This document shows positions 1-6,830 of a DNA stretch of 19,146 bases, piece by piece. Position 1 is the stretch's first letter. Every line of letters begins with the position of its first letter. The DNA lies in assembly GCA_024641725.1 (NCBI GenBank), contig JAHECM010000088.1:1-19146 (forward strand), in the 5' to 3' direction. Source of the DNA: Limnohabitans sp. Its GTDB lineage: Bacteria > Pseudomonadota > Gammaproteobacteria > Burkholderiales > Burkholderiaceae_C. Below the pieces are notes generated by a model. That model was not told where the DNA came from, searched no databases, and saw only the letters and a list, made by a program, of their open reading frames with translations. Position numbers and translations under genes: made by a program.

Positions 1-2
1 CC

Positions 3-593
3 TTCGGCCCCGTGGCCGGTGTGGCGCTGGCACTGAACATGGTGGTTGAAAACCTCCTGTTGATCCCCTTCTTGCTGGCCGTTGCCGATGCGCAGGGTGG
101 CCCTGCTGGTCAGTGGCGGCAGGTCATCGTGCAGACCTTGAAGAAACTGGTCAAAAATCCCATGATCTGGGGCATCACTGGGGGCTTTGTTTTTTCGTGG
201 TTTGACCTCGAATTGTCTGCGCCGCTGGCCCGCACGGTGAATTTGTTCGCCCAAGCCAGCATGGTTTTGTCGCTGTTTGTGATTGGCGGCTCTTTGGTGG
301 GGCTCAAAGCCGAAGGCTTCAGGGGAACGGTCACGCAAATCACTTTGGGCAAGTTGTTCTTGCACCCGCTGGCCATGTTTGTGGTCCTGAGCTTTGTGAT
401 TCCGGTGGCCGATCCGGCCTTGCGCTTGGCCGCCTTGTTGTCGGGTGCCTTGCCTATGCTGGGCATCTTCACCATCCTGAGTCAGCGCCACGGTCACGGC
501 ACCACCAGTGCGGCGGCTTTGCTGCTCACCACCATTGGATCGTTCTTCACGCTCAGCACCTTGTTGTTGGTTTTGCAGCGCCACGCGTTTTGA
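3..593 (+). CDS. AEC-family transporter, 3' part (5' end outside window)
   Basis: The open frame enters from the left edge (first full codon at 3) and stops with TGA at 591-593, so only about 196 C-terminal residues are visible. The protein is strongly hydrophobic, with about five likely membrane segments separated by short loops. It includes the pattern FGPVAGVALALN near the start and a late segment rich in Leu, Thr and Ser that is typical of the C-terminal half of auxin-efflux-carrier (AEC, PF03547) permeases. Family members carry malonate and other carboxylates or amphipathic acids across the inner membrane; the substrate here cannot be told. The gene lies beside a protocatechuate operon but on the far side of the divergent LysR gene, so a role in aromatic acid uptake is only a possibility. 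The family is fairly secure, the function is not. Confidence 0.75.
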   Translation, partial: FGPVAGVALALNMVVENLLLIPFLLAVADAQGGPAGQWRQVIVQTLKKLVKNPMIWGITGGFVFSWFDLELSAPLARTVNLFAQASMVLSLFVIGGSLVGLKAEGFRGTVTQITLGKLFLHPLAMFVVLSFVIPVADPALRLAALLSGALPMLGIFTILSQRHGHGTTSAAALLLTTIGSFFTLSTLLLVLQRHAF

Positions 594-1502
594 TCAAGGC
601 TTGAGCCACTGATGCGCTACCTCGGTGATCAGCGCCAGAGTGGCTTGTTGGGTGAGGGTGGTGGGGCGCAGCGAACTGATGGCGGTAGTCAGCAGGATGG
701 TCAGCGGCGGATCACAAAGGGGTCGCACCGAGAACGCCGAAGGCCGCACCGAGCGCATGACGGCGTTGCGTGAGAGGATGGCATAGCCCGCGCCATCGGC
801 CACCAGGTCCAGGATGGCGCTCACGCCGTCGATCTCCAGCGCGATCTGCGGGCGACAGCCGATGGCTGCCATTTCGGACTCCACATGCATGCGGATCGCG
901 TTGGGCCGGGTCGGGATCACCAGGGGCAGGGCGGCCACTTCGTGCAGCGTGATGGGCGGGGGCGGGGGGTCTTCTTGCAAGCCGGGCGGGCGTGGCTGCA
1001 CCAGCAGCAGTTCTTCTTGCACCAGTGGGGTGTGCTCGATGTCGGACACCTGACTGGGGTTGTAGAGCACGGCGATGTCCAGGCGGCCGTTTTGCAGGTT
1101 TTCTTGCATGGCGGTGGACAGGCCCTCGCTGATGGACAGCTGGGCCTCTGGGAATTTCTGGCGAAATGCCCGGGTCAGGGGCACTGTCAGCACCCTCGCC
1201 ACGCTGGGCGGCAGGCCCAGCGCCACGCGGCCTGACAAACCGCTGCGGACACGACCCAGTTCCTCTCGGGCCCGTTCCACTTGGTGCAAAATGCCGCGCC
1301 CATGTTCCAGCAGCAATTGGCCCGCTTCGGTCGGGGTGGCCCCGCGCCCATTGCGCACCAGCAGGTTTTGGCGCAGTTCCACTTCGAGCAGGCGCACCTG
1401 GCGGCTGAGTGCAGGTTGGGCGATGCCCAGCACCTGGGCGGCCCGCGTGAAGCTGCCCAGTTCGGCCACGCGCACAAAGTATTCCAGCTGTTTGAGGTCC
1501 AT
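594..1502 (-). CDS. LysR-type transcriptional regulator, divergent to the lig operon
   Basis: A 302-residue protein with the standard LysR layout. Residues about 1-60 form the winged helix-turn-helix (begins MDLKQLEYFVRVAELGSFTR, then AAQVLGIAQPALSRQVRLLE), and the rest is a periplasmic-binding-like effector domain. A proline run (PPPPP) lies in the effector domain. The ATG at 1502 is preceded on the minus strand by CGGAG about 8 nt away. The gene is transcribed away from ligJ across a 145-bp spacer, the classic geometry for a LysR activator of a catabolic operon, so I infer that it controls the protocatechuate genes (a PmdR-like role), probably in response to a pathway intermediate. Its stop codon touches that of the convergent transporter gene (593/594) with no room for a terminator. 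It could instead be a nitrogen- or transport-related LysR protein; the target is inference. Confidence 0.88.
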   Translation of the reverse strand: MDLKQLEYFVRVAELGSFTRAAQVLGIAQPALSRQVRLLEVELRQNLLVRNGRGATPTEAGQLLLEHGRGILHQVERAREELGRVRSGLSGRVALGLPPSVARVLTVPLTRAFRQKFPEAQLSISEGLSTAMQENLQNGRLDIAVLYNPSQVSDIEHTPLVQEELLLVQPRPPGLQEDPPPPPITLHEVAALPLVIPTRPNAIRMHVESEMAAIGCRPQIALEIDGVSAILDLVADGAGYAILSRNAVMRSVRPSAFSVRPLCDPPLTILLTTAISSLRPTTLTQQATLALITEVAHQWLKP

Positions 1503-1530
1503 GGTGAAGGCTCCGTTAGCCCAATTTTGT

Positions 1531-1551
1531 CATATCCATGGCTTGGTTATG
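1531..1551. promoter_or_regulatory. Candidate LysR operator in the LysR-ligJ divergent spacer
   Basis: The spacer between the divergent start codons (1503-1647) holds an imperfect dyad: CATATCC at 1531-1537 and GGTTATG at 1545-1551, matching at 6 of 7 positions across a 7-nt centre. It lies about 30 nt before the LysR start and about 100 nt before ligJ, a usual place for a LysR recognition site. It does not contain a clean T-N11-A core, and I see no convincing -35/-10 pair for ligJ, so this is only a candidate. Confidence 0.35.
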
Positions 1552-1647
1552 CGAATTTGTTCTAGCTGGTAGATGGAGCGGCCGCTTGGAACCCGGCCTG
1601 CGCGGACGCACAATCGTGGCAACGATTTTTGTGCCACAGGAGAACCC

Positions 1648-2694
1648 ATGAGCCAAGCCCAGCCCCTGATCATCGACGTCCACGGTCACTACACCACCGC
1701 CCCCAAGGCGCTGGAAGACTGGCGTAACAAACAAATTGCCGGCATCAAAGACCCTGCGTCTATGCCCAAAGTCTCTGAGCTCAAAATCAGCGACGACGAG
1801 TTGCGCGAAACGATTGAGACCAACCAACTGGCCAAGATGAAAGAGCGCGGCTCGGACATCACCATCTTCAGCCCGCGCGCCAGCTTCATGGCCCACCACA
1901 TTGGCGACTTCAACGTCTCGTCCACCTGGGCGGCCATTTGCAACGAGCTGTGCTTTCGCGTCGCGCAACTGTTCCCCGACCATTTCGTGCCGGCGGCCAT
2001 GCTGCCGCAGTCACCTGGTGTGGACCCAGCCACCTGCATTCCCGAGCTGGTCAAGTGCGTCGAGCAGTACGGCAACGTGGGCATCAACCTGAACCCCGAT
2101 CCGTCCGGTGGTCACTGGACCAGCCCCCCTTTGAGCGACAAGGCTTGGTACCCCATTTACGAAAAAATGGTCGAGTACGACATCCCCGCCATGATCCATG
2201 TGAGCACCAGCTGCAACAGCTGCTTTCACACCACCGGCGCGCATTACCTGAACGCCGACACCACCGCCTTCATGCAGTGCCTGACCAGCGACCTGTTCAA
2301 GGACTTCCCGACGCTGAAGTTCTTGATTCCGCACGGCGGCGGCGCGGTGCCCTACCACTGGGGACGCTTCCGTGGCTTGGCGCAAGAGCTCAAAAAACCG
2401 TTGTTGTCTGAGCATTTGCTCAATAACATCTTCTTTGACACCTGCGTGTACCACCAGCCGGGCATTGACTTGCTGACCAAGGTGATCCCGGTCAAGAACA
2501 TTTTGTTCGCGTCAGAGATGATCGGCGCGGTGCGCGGCATCGACCCCGAAACCGGCCATTACTTTGACGACACCAAGCGCTACGTGCAAGCCACGGCCAA
2601 CCTGAACGAGCAAGACCGTTACATGGTCTTTGAGGGCAACGCCCGCCGCGTGTTCAAGCGTCTGGATGACCAGCTCAAGGCCAAATGCCAGTGA
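1648..2694 (+). CDS. ligJ: 4-oxalomesaconate hydratase (LigJ/PmdE type, amidohydrolase superfamily)
   Basis: Adds water to the oxalomesaconate isomer made after lactone opening, giving 4-carboxy-4-hydroxy-2-oxoadipate in the protocatechuate 4,5-cleavage pathway; cytoplasmic. The 348-residue length fits LigJ. Visible amidohydrolase features are the HxH metal motif H12-G-H14, a later metal-site candidate H184, the HGGG stretch starting at H229, and E290 in FASEMIG, where many superfamily members have Asp. The chosen ATG has AGGAGA at 1638-1643, 4 nt before the usual spacing limit. An in-frame ATG 75 nt upstream (1573) would add a basic, unstructured tail and has no ribosome site, so I reject it. 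This is the first gene of the lig operon. The product is not of the unrelated GalB type. The call is strong because ligK, ligI and ligABC follow. Confidence 0.92.
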   Translation: MSQAQPLIIDVHGHYTTAPKALEDWRNKQIAGIKDPASMPKVSELKISDDELRETIETNQLAKMKERGSDITIFSPRASFMAHHIGDFNVSSTWAAICNELCFRVAQLFPDHFVPAAMLPQSPGVDPATCIPELVKCVEQYGNVGINLNPDPSGGHWTSPPLSDKAWYPIYEKMVEYDIPAMIHVSTSCNSCFHTTGAHYLNADTTAFMQCLTSDLFKDFPTLKFLIPHGGGAVPYHWGRFRGLAQELKKPLLSEHLLNNIFFDTCVYHQPGIDLLTKVIPVKNILFASEMIGAVRGIDPETGHYFDDTKRYVQATANLNEQDRYMVFEGNARRVFKRLDDQLKAKCQ

Positions 2695-2701
2695 TTTATT
2701 T

Positions 2702-2780
2702 GTAGGAGCGACGCCCCCGTCGCGATTGCTGTGGATATGGCCATGGATCGCGGCCCAGGTGCGGCACCTCTCAGACCTAC
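2702..2780. repeat. REP-like inverted pair in the ligJ-ligK spacer
   Basis: The first unit begins with GTAGG at 2702 and carries the hairpin GCGACG-CCCC-CGTCGC (2708-2723). A second, opposite unit ends with CCTAC at 2776-2780 and carries the hairpin AGGTG-CGG-CACCT (2757-2769). A GTAG head beside a small GC-rich hairpin, paired head to head, is the usual build of REP/BIME elements mobilised by REP-associated tyrosine transposases (RAYTs). It lies inside the operon, ending 18 nt before the ligK start. No transposase gene is in the window. Confidence 0.6.
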
Positions 2781-2798
2781 CCCTATCAGGAGAAAACC

Positions 2799-3482
2799 AT
2801 GTACGAACTCGGCGTTGTTTACCGCAACATCACCCGCGCGGACCGCGCAGCCACCGACGGCTTGGCCGCTTTGGGCTCCGCCACCGTGCACGAAGCCATG
2901 GGCCGTGTCGGCCTCATGAAGCCTTACATGCGCCCCATCTATGCAGGCGCGCAGGTGTCCGGCACTGCGGTGACGGTACTGCTGCACCCCGGCGACAACT
3001 GGATGATGCACGTCGCTGCTGAGCAAATTCAGCCCGGCGACATCGTGGTCGCGGCCATCACCGCCGAATGCACCGATGGTTACTTTGGCGACTTGTTGGC
3101 CACGTCCTTCATGGCGCGCGGTGCACGCGCACTCATCATCGACGCCGGCGTGCGCGATGTGAAAGAGCTGACCCGCATGGGCTTCCCTGTCTGGAGCAAA
3201 GCCATCAGCAGCAAGGGCACGATCAAGGCCACCGTGGGCTCGGTCAACATCCCCGTGGTGTGCGCGGGCATGATCGTTCACCCCGGCGACGCCATCGTGG
3301 CCGATGACGACGGTGTGGTGTGCGTGCCCCGGGCGATGGTGGCCAAGACACTTGCAGACGCCCAAGCCCGCGAGGCCAACGAAGGCGCCAAGCGCGAAAA
3401 ACTCGCGCAAGGCGTGCTGGGCCTGGACATGTACAAGATGCGCGAGCCTTTGGCCGCTGCGGGCCTCAAGTACATCGACTGA
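2799..3482 (+). CDS. ligK: 4-carboxy-4-hydroxy-2-oxoadipate aldolase (LigK/PmdF, RraA-like fold)
   Basis: Last step of the pathway: a class II, metal-dependent retro-aldol cleavage giving pyruvate and oxaloacetate, often with a side oxaloacetate decarboxylase activity; cytoplasmic. The 227-residue protein has the family signature G-D-x20-R-D exactly: G97-D98, then 20 residues, then R119-D120. In the HMG/CHA aldolase family these residues bind the metal and pyruvate. The length is normal for the family. The ATG has AGGAGA at 2788-2793, 5 nt upstream. It follows ligJ by 104 nt, a gap filled by REP-like repeats. RraA itself lacks the aldolase motif and would not be expected in this context, so the aldolase assignment is firm. 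Confidence 0.94.
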   Translation: MYELGVVYRNITRADRAATDGLAALGSATVHEAMGRVGLMKPYMRPIYAGAQVSGTAVTVLLHPGDNWMMHVAAEQIQPGDIVVAAITAECTDGYFGDLLATSFMARGARALIIDAGVRDVKELTRMGFPVWSKAISSKGTIKATVGSVNIPVVCAGMIVHPGDAIVADDDGVVCVPRAMVAKTLADAQAREANEGAKREKLAQGVLGLDMYKMREPLAAAGLKYID

Positions 3483-3494
3483 TTGTCATCACCA

Positions 3495-3521
3495 AGACGG
3501 GCGCAAGTCACAGGCCCGTCT
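3495..3521 (+). other. Stem-loop between ligK and the tctC-like gene
   Basis: A perfect 8-bp stem (AGACGGGC at 3495-3502, GCCCGTCT at 3514-3521) with an 11-nt loop fills most of the 61-nt spacer. There is no following T run, so it is not a standard terminator. It may stabilise the upstream message or lower downstream expression; this is inference. Confidence 0.5.
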
Positions 3522-3543
3522 CTACCCAAGCAGGAGACAAGAT

Positions 3544-4509
3544 ATGACGATTCGCAAACACGTGGTACTTTGGGTGGGCATGCTGGGCCTGTGCGTTTCG
3601 GCGTTCGCCCAAAGCTACCCCAGCAAACCGGTCAAGGTGGTGGTGGGTTACGCAGCGGGCGGCGCAGTCGATGTGGTGGCGCGCACCATCGGTCAAAGCC
3701 TTTCGGGCAGCATGGGCCAGCCCTTCGTCGTCGAGAACAAACCGGGTGCGGGCACCAACATCGCCGTCAAATCCGTGATTGCTGCCGAACCCGATGGCCA
3801 CACCCTGATGATGGCGGCCAATGCTTTGGCGGCCAACATGGCGCTGTACCAACCGCAGCCTTTCGATGCCGAAAAAGACTTGGTGGCGGTGTCGCTGATC
3901 GGCCGTGTGCCGGTGGTCATCGCGGCCAACGCATCGGTGCCTTACAGCAACATCAAACAGCTGCTCGATGCGGCCAAAGGCAAGCCCAACAGCATCTCGT
4001 ATGGCTCGCCAGGCAATGGCTCAACCCCCCACATGGCCACCGAATTTTTCACGCGCGCTGCGGGCATTGACTTGCAGCACGTCCCATACCGAGGCGGCTC
4101 GCCCGCCATCACCGACGCGATTGGCGGACAAATCCAGTTGGTGGCGGTGAACGCGCTGGAGGTGCTGCCGCACGTCAAGAGCGGGCGCCTGAAGGTCTTG
4201 GGTGTGCTCAGCGCCAACCGCAGCCCCATCTTCCCGGAGGTGCCCACGATTGCCGAATCGGGCTTTCCGGGCTTTGAGGCGTCGGTCTGGTACGGCCTGG
4301 TCGCGCCAGCAGCTACACCCAAGCCCATCGTGGCCAAGCTGCATGCCGAAGTGCAAAAAGCCCTGCAGTCCAAGGAAGTGCGTGAGCGCATGAACGCGGT
4401 GGGCGGCGAGGTGGTGCCTGGCAGCGCAGAGATGTTCGCCAGCCTGATCCATTCCGAGCGTCTGCGCTATGCCAAGTTGGTCAAAGAGGCCAACATCCAA
4501 CCCGATTGA
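3544..4509 (+). CDS. Bug-family (TctC-like) periplasmic solute-binding protein
   Basis: A 321-residue secreted protein with an N-terminal signal peptide (positive MTIRKH, hydrophobic core, likely cleavage after AFA near residue 23) followed by the Bug/TctC fold (PF03401). Recognisable segments are YPSKPVKVVVGYAAGGAVD, ENKPGAGTNIA and PHMATEFFTRAAGIDLQHVPY. Family members bind carboxylates and other small ligands in the periplasm. They either feed a tripartite tricarboxylate transporter or work as orphan receptors, which are abundant in Comamonadaceae and Bordetella. No TctA or TctB gene is in the window. Lying between ligK and ligI, it probably binds protocatechuate or a related acid, an inference from context only. 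The ATG at 3544 gives the signal peptide at the very N-terminus; CAGGAGA lies about 7 nt upstream. The family is secure, the ligand unknown. Confidence 0.9.
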   Translation: MTIRKHVVLWVGMLGLCVSAFAQSYPSKPVKVVVGYAAGGAVDVVARTIGQSLSGSMGQPFVVENKPGAGTNIAVKSVIAAEPDGHTLMMAANALAANMALYQPQPFDAEKDLVAVSLIGRVPVVIAANASVPYSNIKQLLDAAKGKPNSISYGSPGNGSTPHMATEFFTRAAGIDLQHVPYRGGSPAITDAIGGQIQLVAVNALEVLPHVKSGRLKVLGVLSANRSPIFPEVPTIAESGFPGFEASVWYGLVAPAATPKPIVAKLHAEVQKALQSKEVRERMNAVGGEVVPGSAEMFASLIHSERLRYAKLVKEANIQPD

Positions 4510-4533
4510 TACAACATAGCTTGAGAGATGACC

Positions 4534-5451
4534 ATGCAATTTGAAAAAACCCCTGGTTGGATGGACTGGTACACCGGCCCGAGCCAACCCCGATTCCAAG
4601 TGCCCGAAGGCGCAGTCGATGCGCATTGCCACGTGTTTGGGCCAGGTGACGAGTTCCCATTCGCCCCCGAGCGCAAGTACACCCCTTGCGACGCTTCTAA
4701 ACAGCAGTTGTATGCCTTGCGCGACCACATGGGCTTTGCGCGCAACGTGGTGGTGCAGGCCACCTGCCACGGTGCGGACAACCGCGCCATGGTCGATGCC
4801 CTGGTCAATTCGGGCGGCAAAGCGCGAGGCGTGGCCACCGTCAAGCGCAGCGTGAGCGACGCCGAAATCCAGGCCATGCACGACGCCGGTGTGCGCGGTG
4901 TGCGCTTCAACTTCGTCAAGCGCCTGGTGGACTTCACGCCCAAGGACGAGCTGCTGGAAATCGCGGGCCGCATCGCCCAATGGGGCTGGCACGTCGTCAT
5001 CTACTTTGAAGCGGTGGACTTGCCCGAGTTGTGGGACTTCTTTACGGCGCTGCCGACCACGGTGGTGGTGGACCACATGGGGCGGCCTGACGTGTCGCTG
5101 CCCGTTGATGGCCCGCAGTTCGCGCTGTTTGAAAAGTTCATGCGTGATCACCCCAACGTGTGGAGCAAGGTGTCTTGCCCTGAGCGTTTGTCGGTCACCG
5201 GCCCCAAGGCTTTGAACGGCGAGCAAAACGCTTACCAAGACGTGATCCCGTTTGCCAAGCGCATCGTGGAGGCTTTCCCCGACCGCGTGCTGTGGGGCAC
5301 CGACTGGCCGCACCCCAACCTGAAAGACCACATGCCCGACGACGGCTTGCTGGTGGACTTCATTCCGCACATCGCCACGACCGCCGAGCTGCAGAAGAAA
5401 CTGCTGGTGGACAACCCGATGCGCTTGTACTGGCCCGAGGAGAGCAACTGA
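4534..5451 (+). CDS. ligI: 2-pyrone-4,6-dicarboxylate hydrolase (LigI/PmdD)
   Basis: Opens the lactone ring of 2-pyrone-4,6-dicarboxylate to 4-oxalomesaconate; cytoplasmic. The 305-residue protein belongs to the COG3618 branch of the amidohydrolase superfamily, in which LigI works without a bound divalent metal. Visible active-site features are DAHCH (H31, H33), VVDHMGRPD (H181) and GTDWPHP (D257), plus several basic residues (R121, R124, R130) suited to carboxylate binding. I chose the ATG at 4534 because GAGAG at 4523-4527 lies 6 nt before it. The in-frame ATG at 4528 would directly touch that ribosome site and add only two residues. The stop overlaps the ligA start by one base (TGATG), so the two are translationally coupled. 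Function is firm. Confidence 0.93.
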   Translation: MQFEKTPGWMDWYTGPSQPRFQVPEGAVDAHCHVFGPGDEFPFAPERKYTPCDASKQQLYALRDHMGFARNVVVQATCHGADNRAMVDALVNSGGKARGVATVKRSVSDAEIQAMHDAGVRGVRFNFVKRLVDFTPKDELLEIAGRIAQWGWHVVIYFEAVDLPELWDFFTALPTTVVVDHMGRPDVSLPVDGPQFALFEKFMRDHPNVWSKVSCPERLSVTGPKALNGEQNAYQDVIPFAKRIVEAFPDRVLWGTDWPHPNLKDHMPDDGLLVDFIPHIATTAELQKKLLVDNPMRLYWPEESN

Positions 5452-5888
5452 TGGCACTCGATAAACCCTACACCGATGTGCCCGGCACGATCATTTTTGA
5501 CGCGGAGCAATCGCGCAAAGGCTACTGGCTCAACCAGTTTTGCATGTCGCTCATGAAGGCCGAGAACCGTGAACGGTTCAAGGCCAATGAGCGCGCTTAC
5601 CTGGACGAGTGGCAGATGAGCGAAGAGCAAAAGCAAGCCGTGCTGGCCCGCGACCTCAACTGGTGCATGCGCACCGGCGGCAACATTTACTTCTTGGCCA
5701 AGATCGGTGCCACCGACGGCAAGAGCTTTCAGCAAATGGCGGGTTCCATGACCGGCATGACCGAAGAGGAGTACCGCAACATGATGATCCGGGGCGGCCG
5801 CAGCGTCGAAGGCAACCGCGTCGTGGGCGAAAACGGTGACGCGCAAGCGCAGAACCAGCCCCAAGGCGCAGCCGGTCAAAAACCTTAA
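5451..5888 (+). CDS. ligA: Protocatechuate 4,5-dioxygenase alpha subunit (LigA/PmdA)
   Basis: The small subunit of the extradiol dioxygenase that cleaves protocatechuate between carbons 4 and 5. It caps the active site of the beta subunit in an alpha2beta2 enzyme and carries no metal ligands itself. The 145-residue helical protein contains the typical family stretch RDLNWCMRTGGNIYFLAKIG (residues about 67-86) and GMTEEEYRNMMIRGGRS. The last 15 or so residues are low-complexity (Gln, Gly, Ala) and are probably a disordered tail. The start overlaps the ligI stop by one base, and ligB follows after 51 nt, a spacer holding a small repeat. The adjacency to ligB makes the call secure. Confidence 0.94.
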   Translation: MALDKPYTDVPGTIIFDAEQSRKGYWLNQFCMSLMKAENRERFKANERAYLDEWQMSEEQKQAVLARDLNWCMRTGGNIYFLAKIGATDGKSFQQMAGSMTGMTEEEYRNMMIRGGRSVEGNRVVGENGDAQAQNQPQGAAGQKP

Positions 5889-5889
5889 C

Positions 5890-5902
5890 GGGGTCTGACC
5901 CC
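5890..5902. repeat. GGGGTC-T-GACCCC palindrome between ligA and ligB
   Basis: A perfect 6-bp dyad with one central base starts one base after the ligA stop codon and is followed by CAATTCATT. A GGGGTCnGACCCC core recurs in intergenic regions of many proteobacteria, often near REP-associated tyrosine transposases, so this may be a REP-type remnant. Only one copy is in the window, so the repeat status rests on general knowledge and not on this sequence. Confidence 0.45.
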
Positions 5903-5939
5903 AATTCATTTGCCACCAATTGTTTTGAGAGAAAGACAC

Positions 5940-6818
5940 ATGGCCAAAATCACCGCATCCGTTTTCACCTCGCATGTGCCCGCCATCGGCGCGGCCATGG
6001 ACCTGGGCAAGACGCAAGAAGACTATTGGAAACCGCTGTTTGCGGGCTACGACTTCTCCAAGCAATGGCTGAAGGACAACAAGCCCGACGTCATCTTCTT
6101 GGTCTACAACGACCACGCCACGGCCTTCAGCCTGGACATGATCCCCACCTTTGCCATCGGCACCGCTGCCGAGTACCAGCCGGCCGACGAGGGCTGGGGT
6201 CCGCGCCCTGTGCCCGTCGTCAAGGGCCACCCGGCGCTGGCTTCGCACATCGCGCAGTCGGTCATTCAGCAAGATTTTGACCTGACCATCGTCAACAAAA
6301 TGGACGTGGACCACGGCCTCACGGTGCCGCTGTCGCTGATGTGCGGCGAACAAGACCCGGTCAAGGGGGCTTGGCCTTGCCCGGTCATCCCGTTTGCTGT
6401 CAACGTGGTGCAGTACCCAGTGCCCAGCGGCCAGCGCTGCTTTAACTTGGGGCAAGCCATCCGCAACGCGGTCGAGAGTTTTGACGAAGACCTGAACGTG
6501 CACATCTGGGGCACCGGCGGCATGAGCCACCAGCTGCAGGGCGCGCGCGCGGGCTTGATCAACCGCGAGTGGGACAACCACTGGCTCGACCAGCTGATCA
6601 ACGACCCAGCCGCTTGCGCGGCCACGCCGCACATTGACTATGTGCGCGAAGCGGGCAGCGAAGGCATTGAGCTGGTCATGTGGCTGATCGCCCGTGGGGC
6701 CATGAGCGACATCCACAATGGCCAAGCCACTGGCCCGGCGCCCAAGCTGCGTCACCGCTTCTACCATGTGCCTGCCAGCAACACGGCGGTGGGCCACGCG
6801 ATTTTGGAAAATGCATAA
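5940..6818 (+). CDS. ligB: Protocatechuate 4,5-dioxygenase beta subunit (LigB/PmdB)
   Basis: The catalytic subunit of the non-haem Fe(II) class III extradiol dioxygenase, which converts protocatechuate and O2 to 4-carboxy-2-hydroxymuconate-6-semialdehyde. The 292-residue protein matches the LigB family. H12 (in TSHVPAIG) and H59 (in VYNDH) are the expected iron ligands, with a glutamate near residues 241-244 (GSEGIEL) as the third. H197 in GTGGMSHQL fits the catalytic base. The ATG at 5940 is preceded by GAGAGAAAG about 5-8 nt away. An in-frame start 30 nt upstream lacks a ribosome site and would add residues before the conserved N-terminus. ligC follows after 12 nt. All key residues are present, so the enzyme should be active. 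Confidence 0.95.
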   Translation: MAKITASVFTSHVPAIGAAMDLGKTQEDYWKPLFAGYDFSKQWLKDNKPDVIFLVYNDHATAFSLDMIPTFAIGTAAEYQPADEGWGPRPVPVVKGHPALASHIAQSVIQQDFDLTIVNKMDVDHGLTVPLSLMCGEQDPVKGAWPCPVIPFAVNVVQYPVPSGQRCFNLGQAIRNAVESFDEDLNVHIWGTGGMSHQLQGARAGLINREWDNHWLDQLINDPAACAATPHIDYVREAGSEGIELVMWLIARGAMSDIHNGQATGPAPKLRHRFYHVPASNTAVGHAILENA

Positions 6819-6830
6819 GAGGACAACACC

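Noticed and set aside
1573..1647. Upstream in-frame ATG for ligJ adding 25 residues
   Set aside because: No ribosome site, a basic unstructured extension, and a much better ATG at 1648 with AGGAGA just before it.
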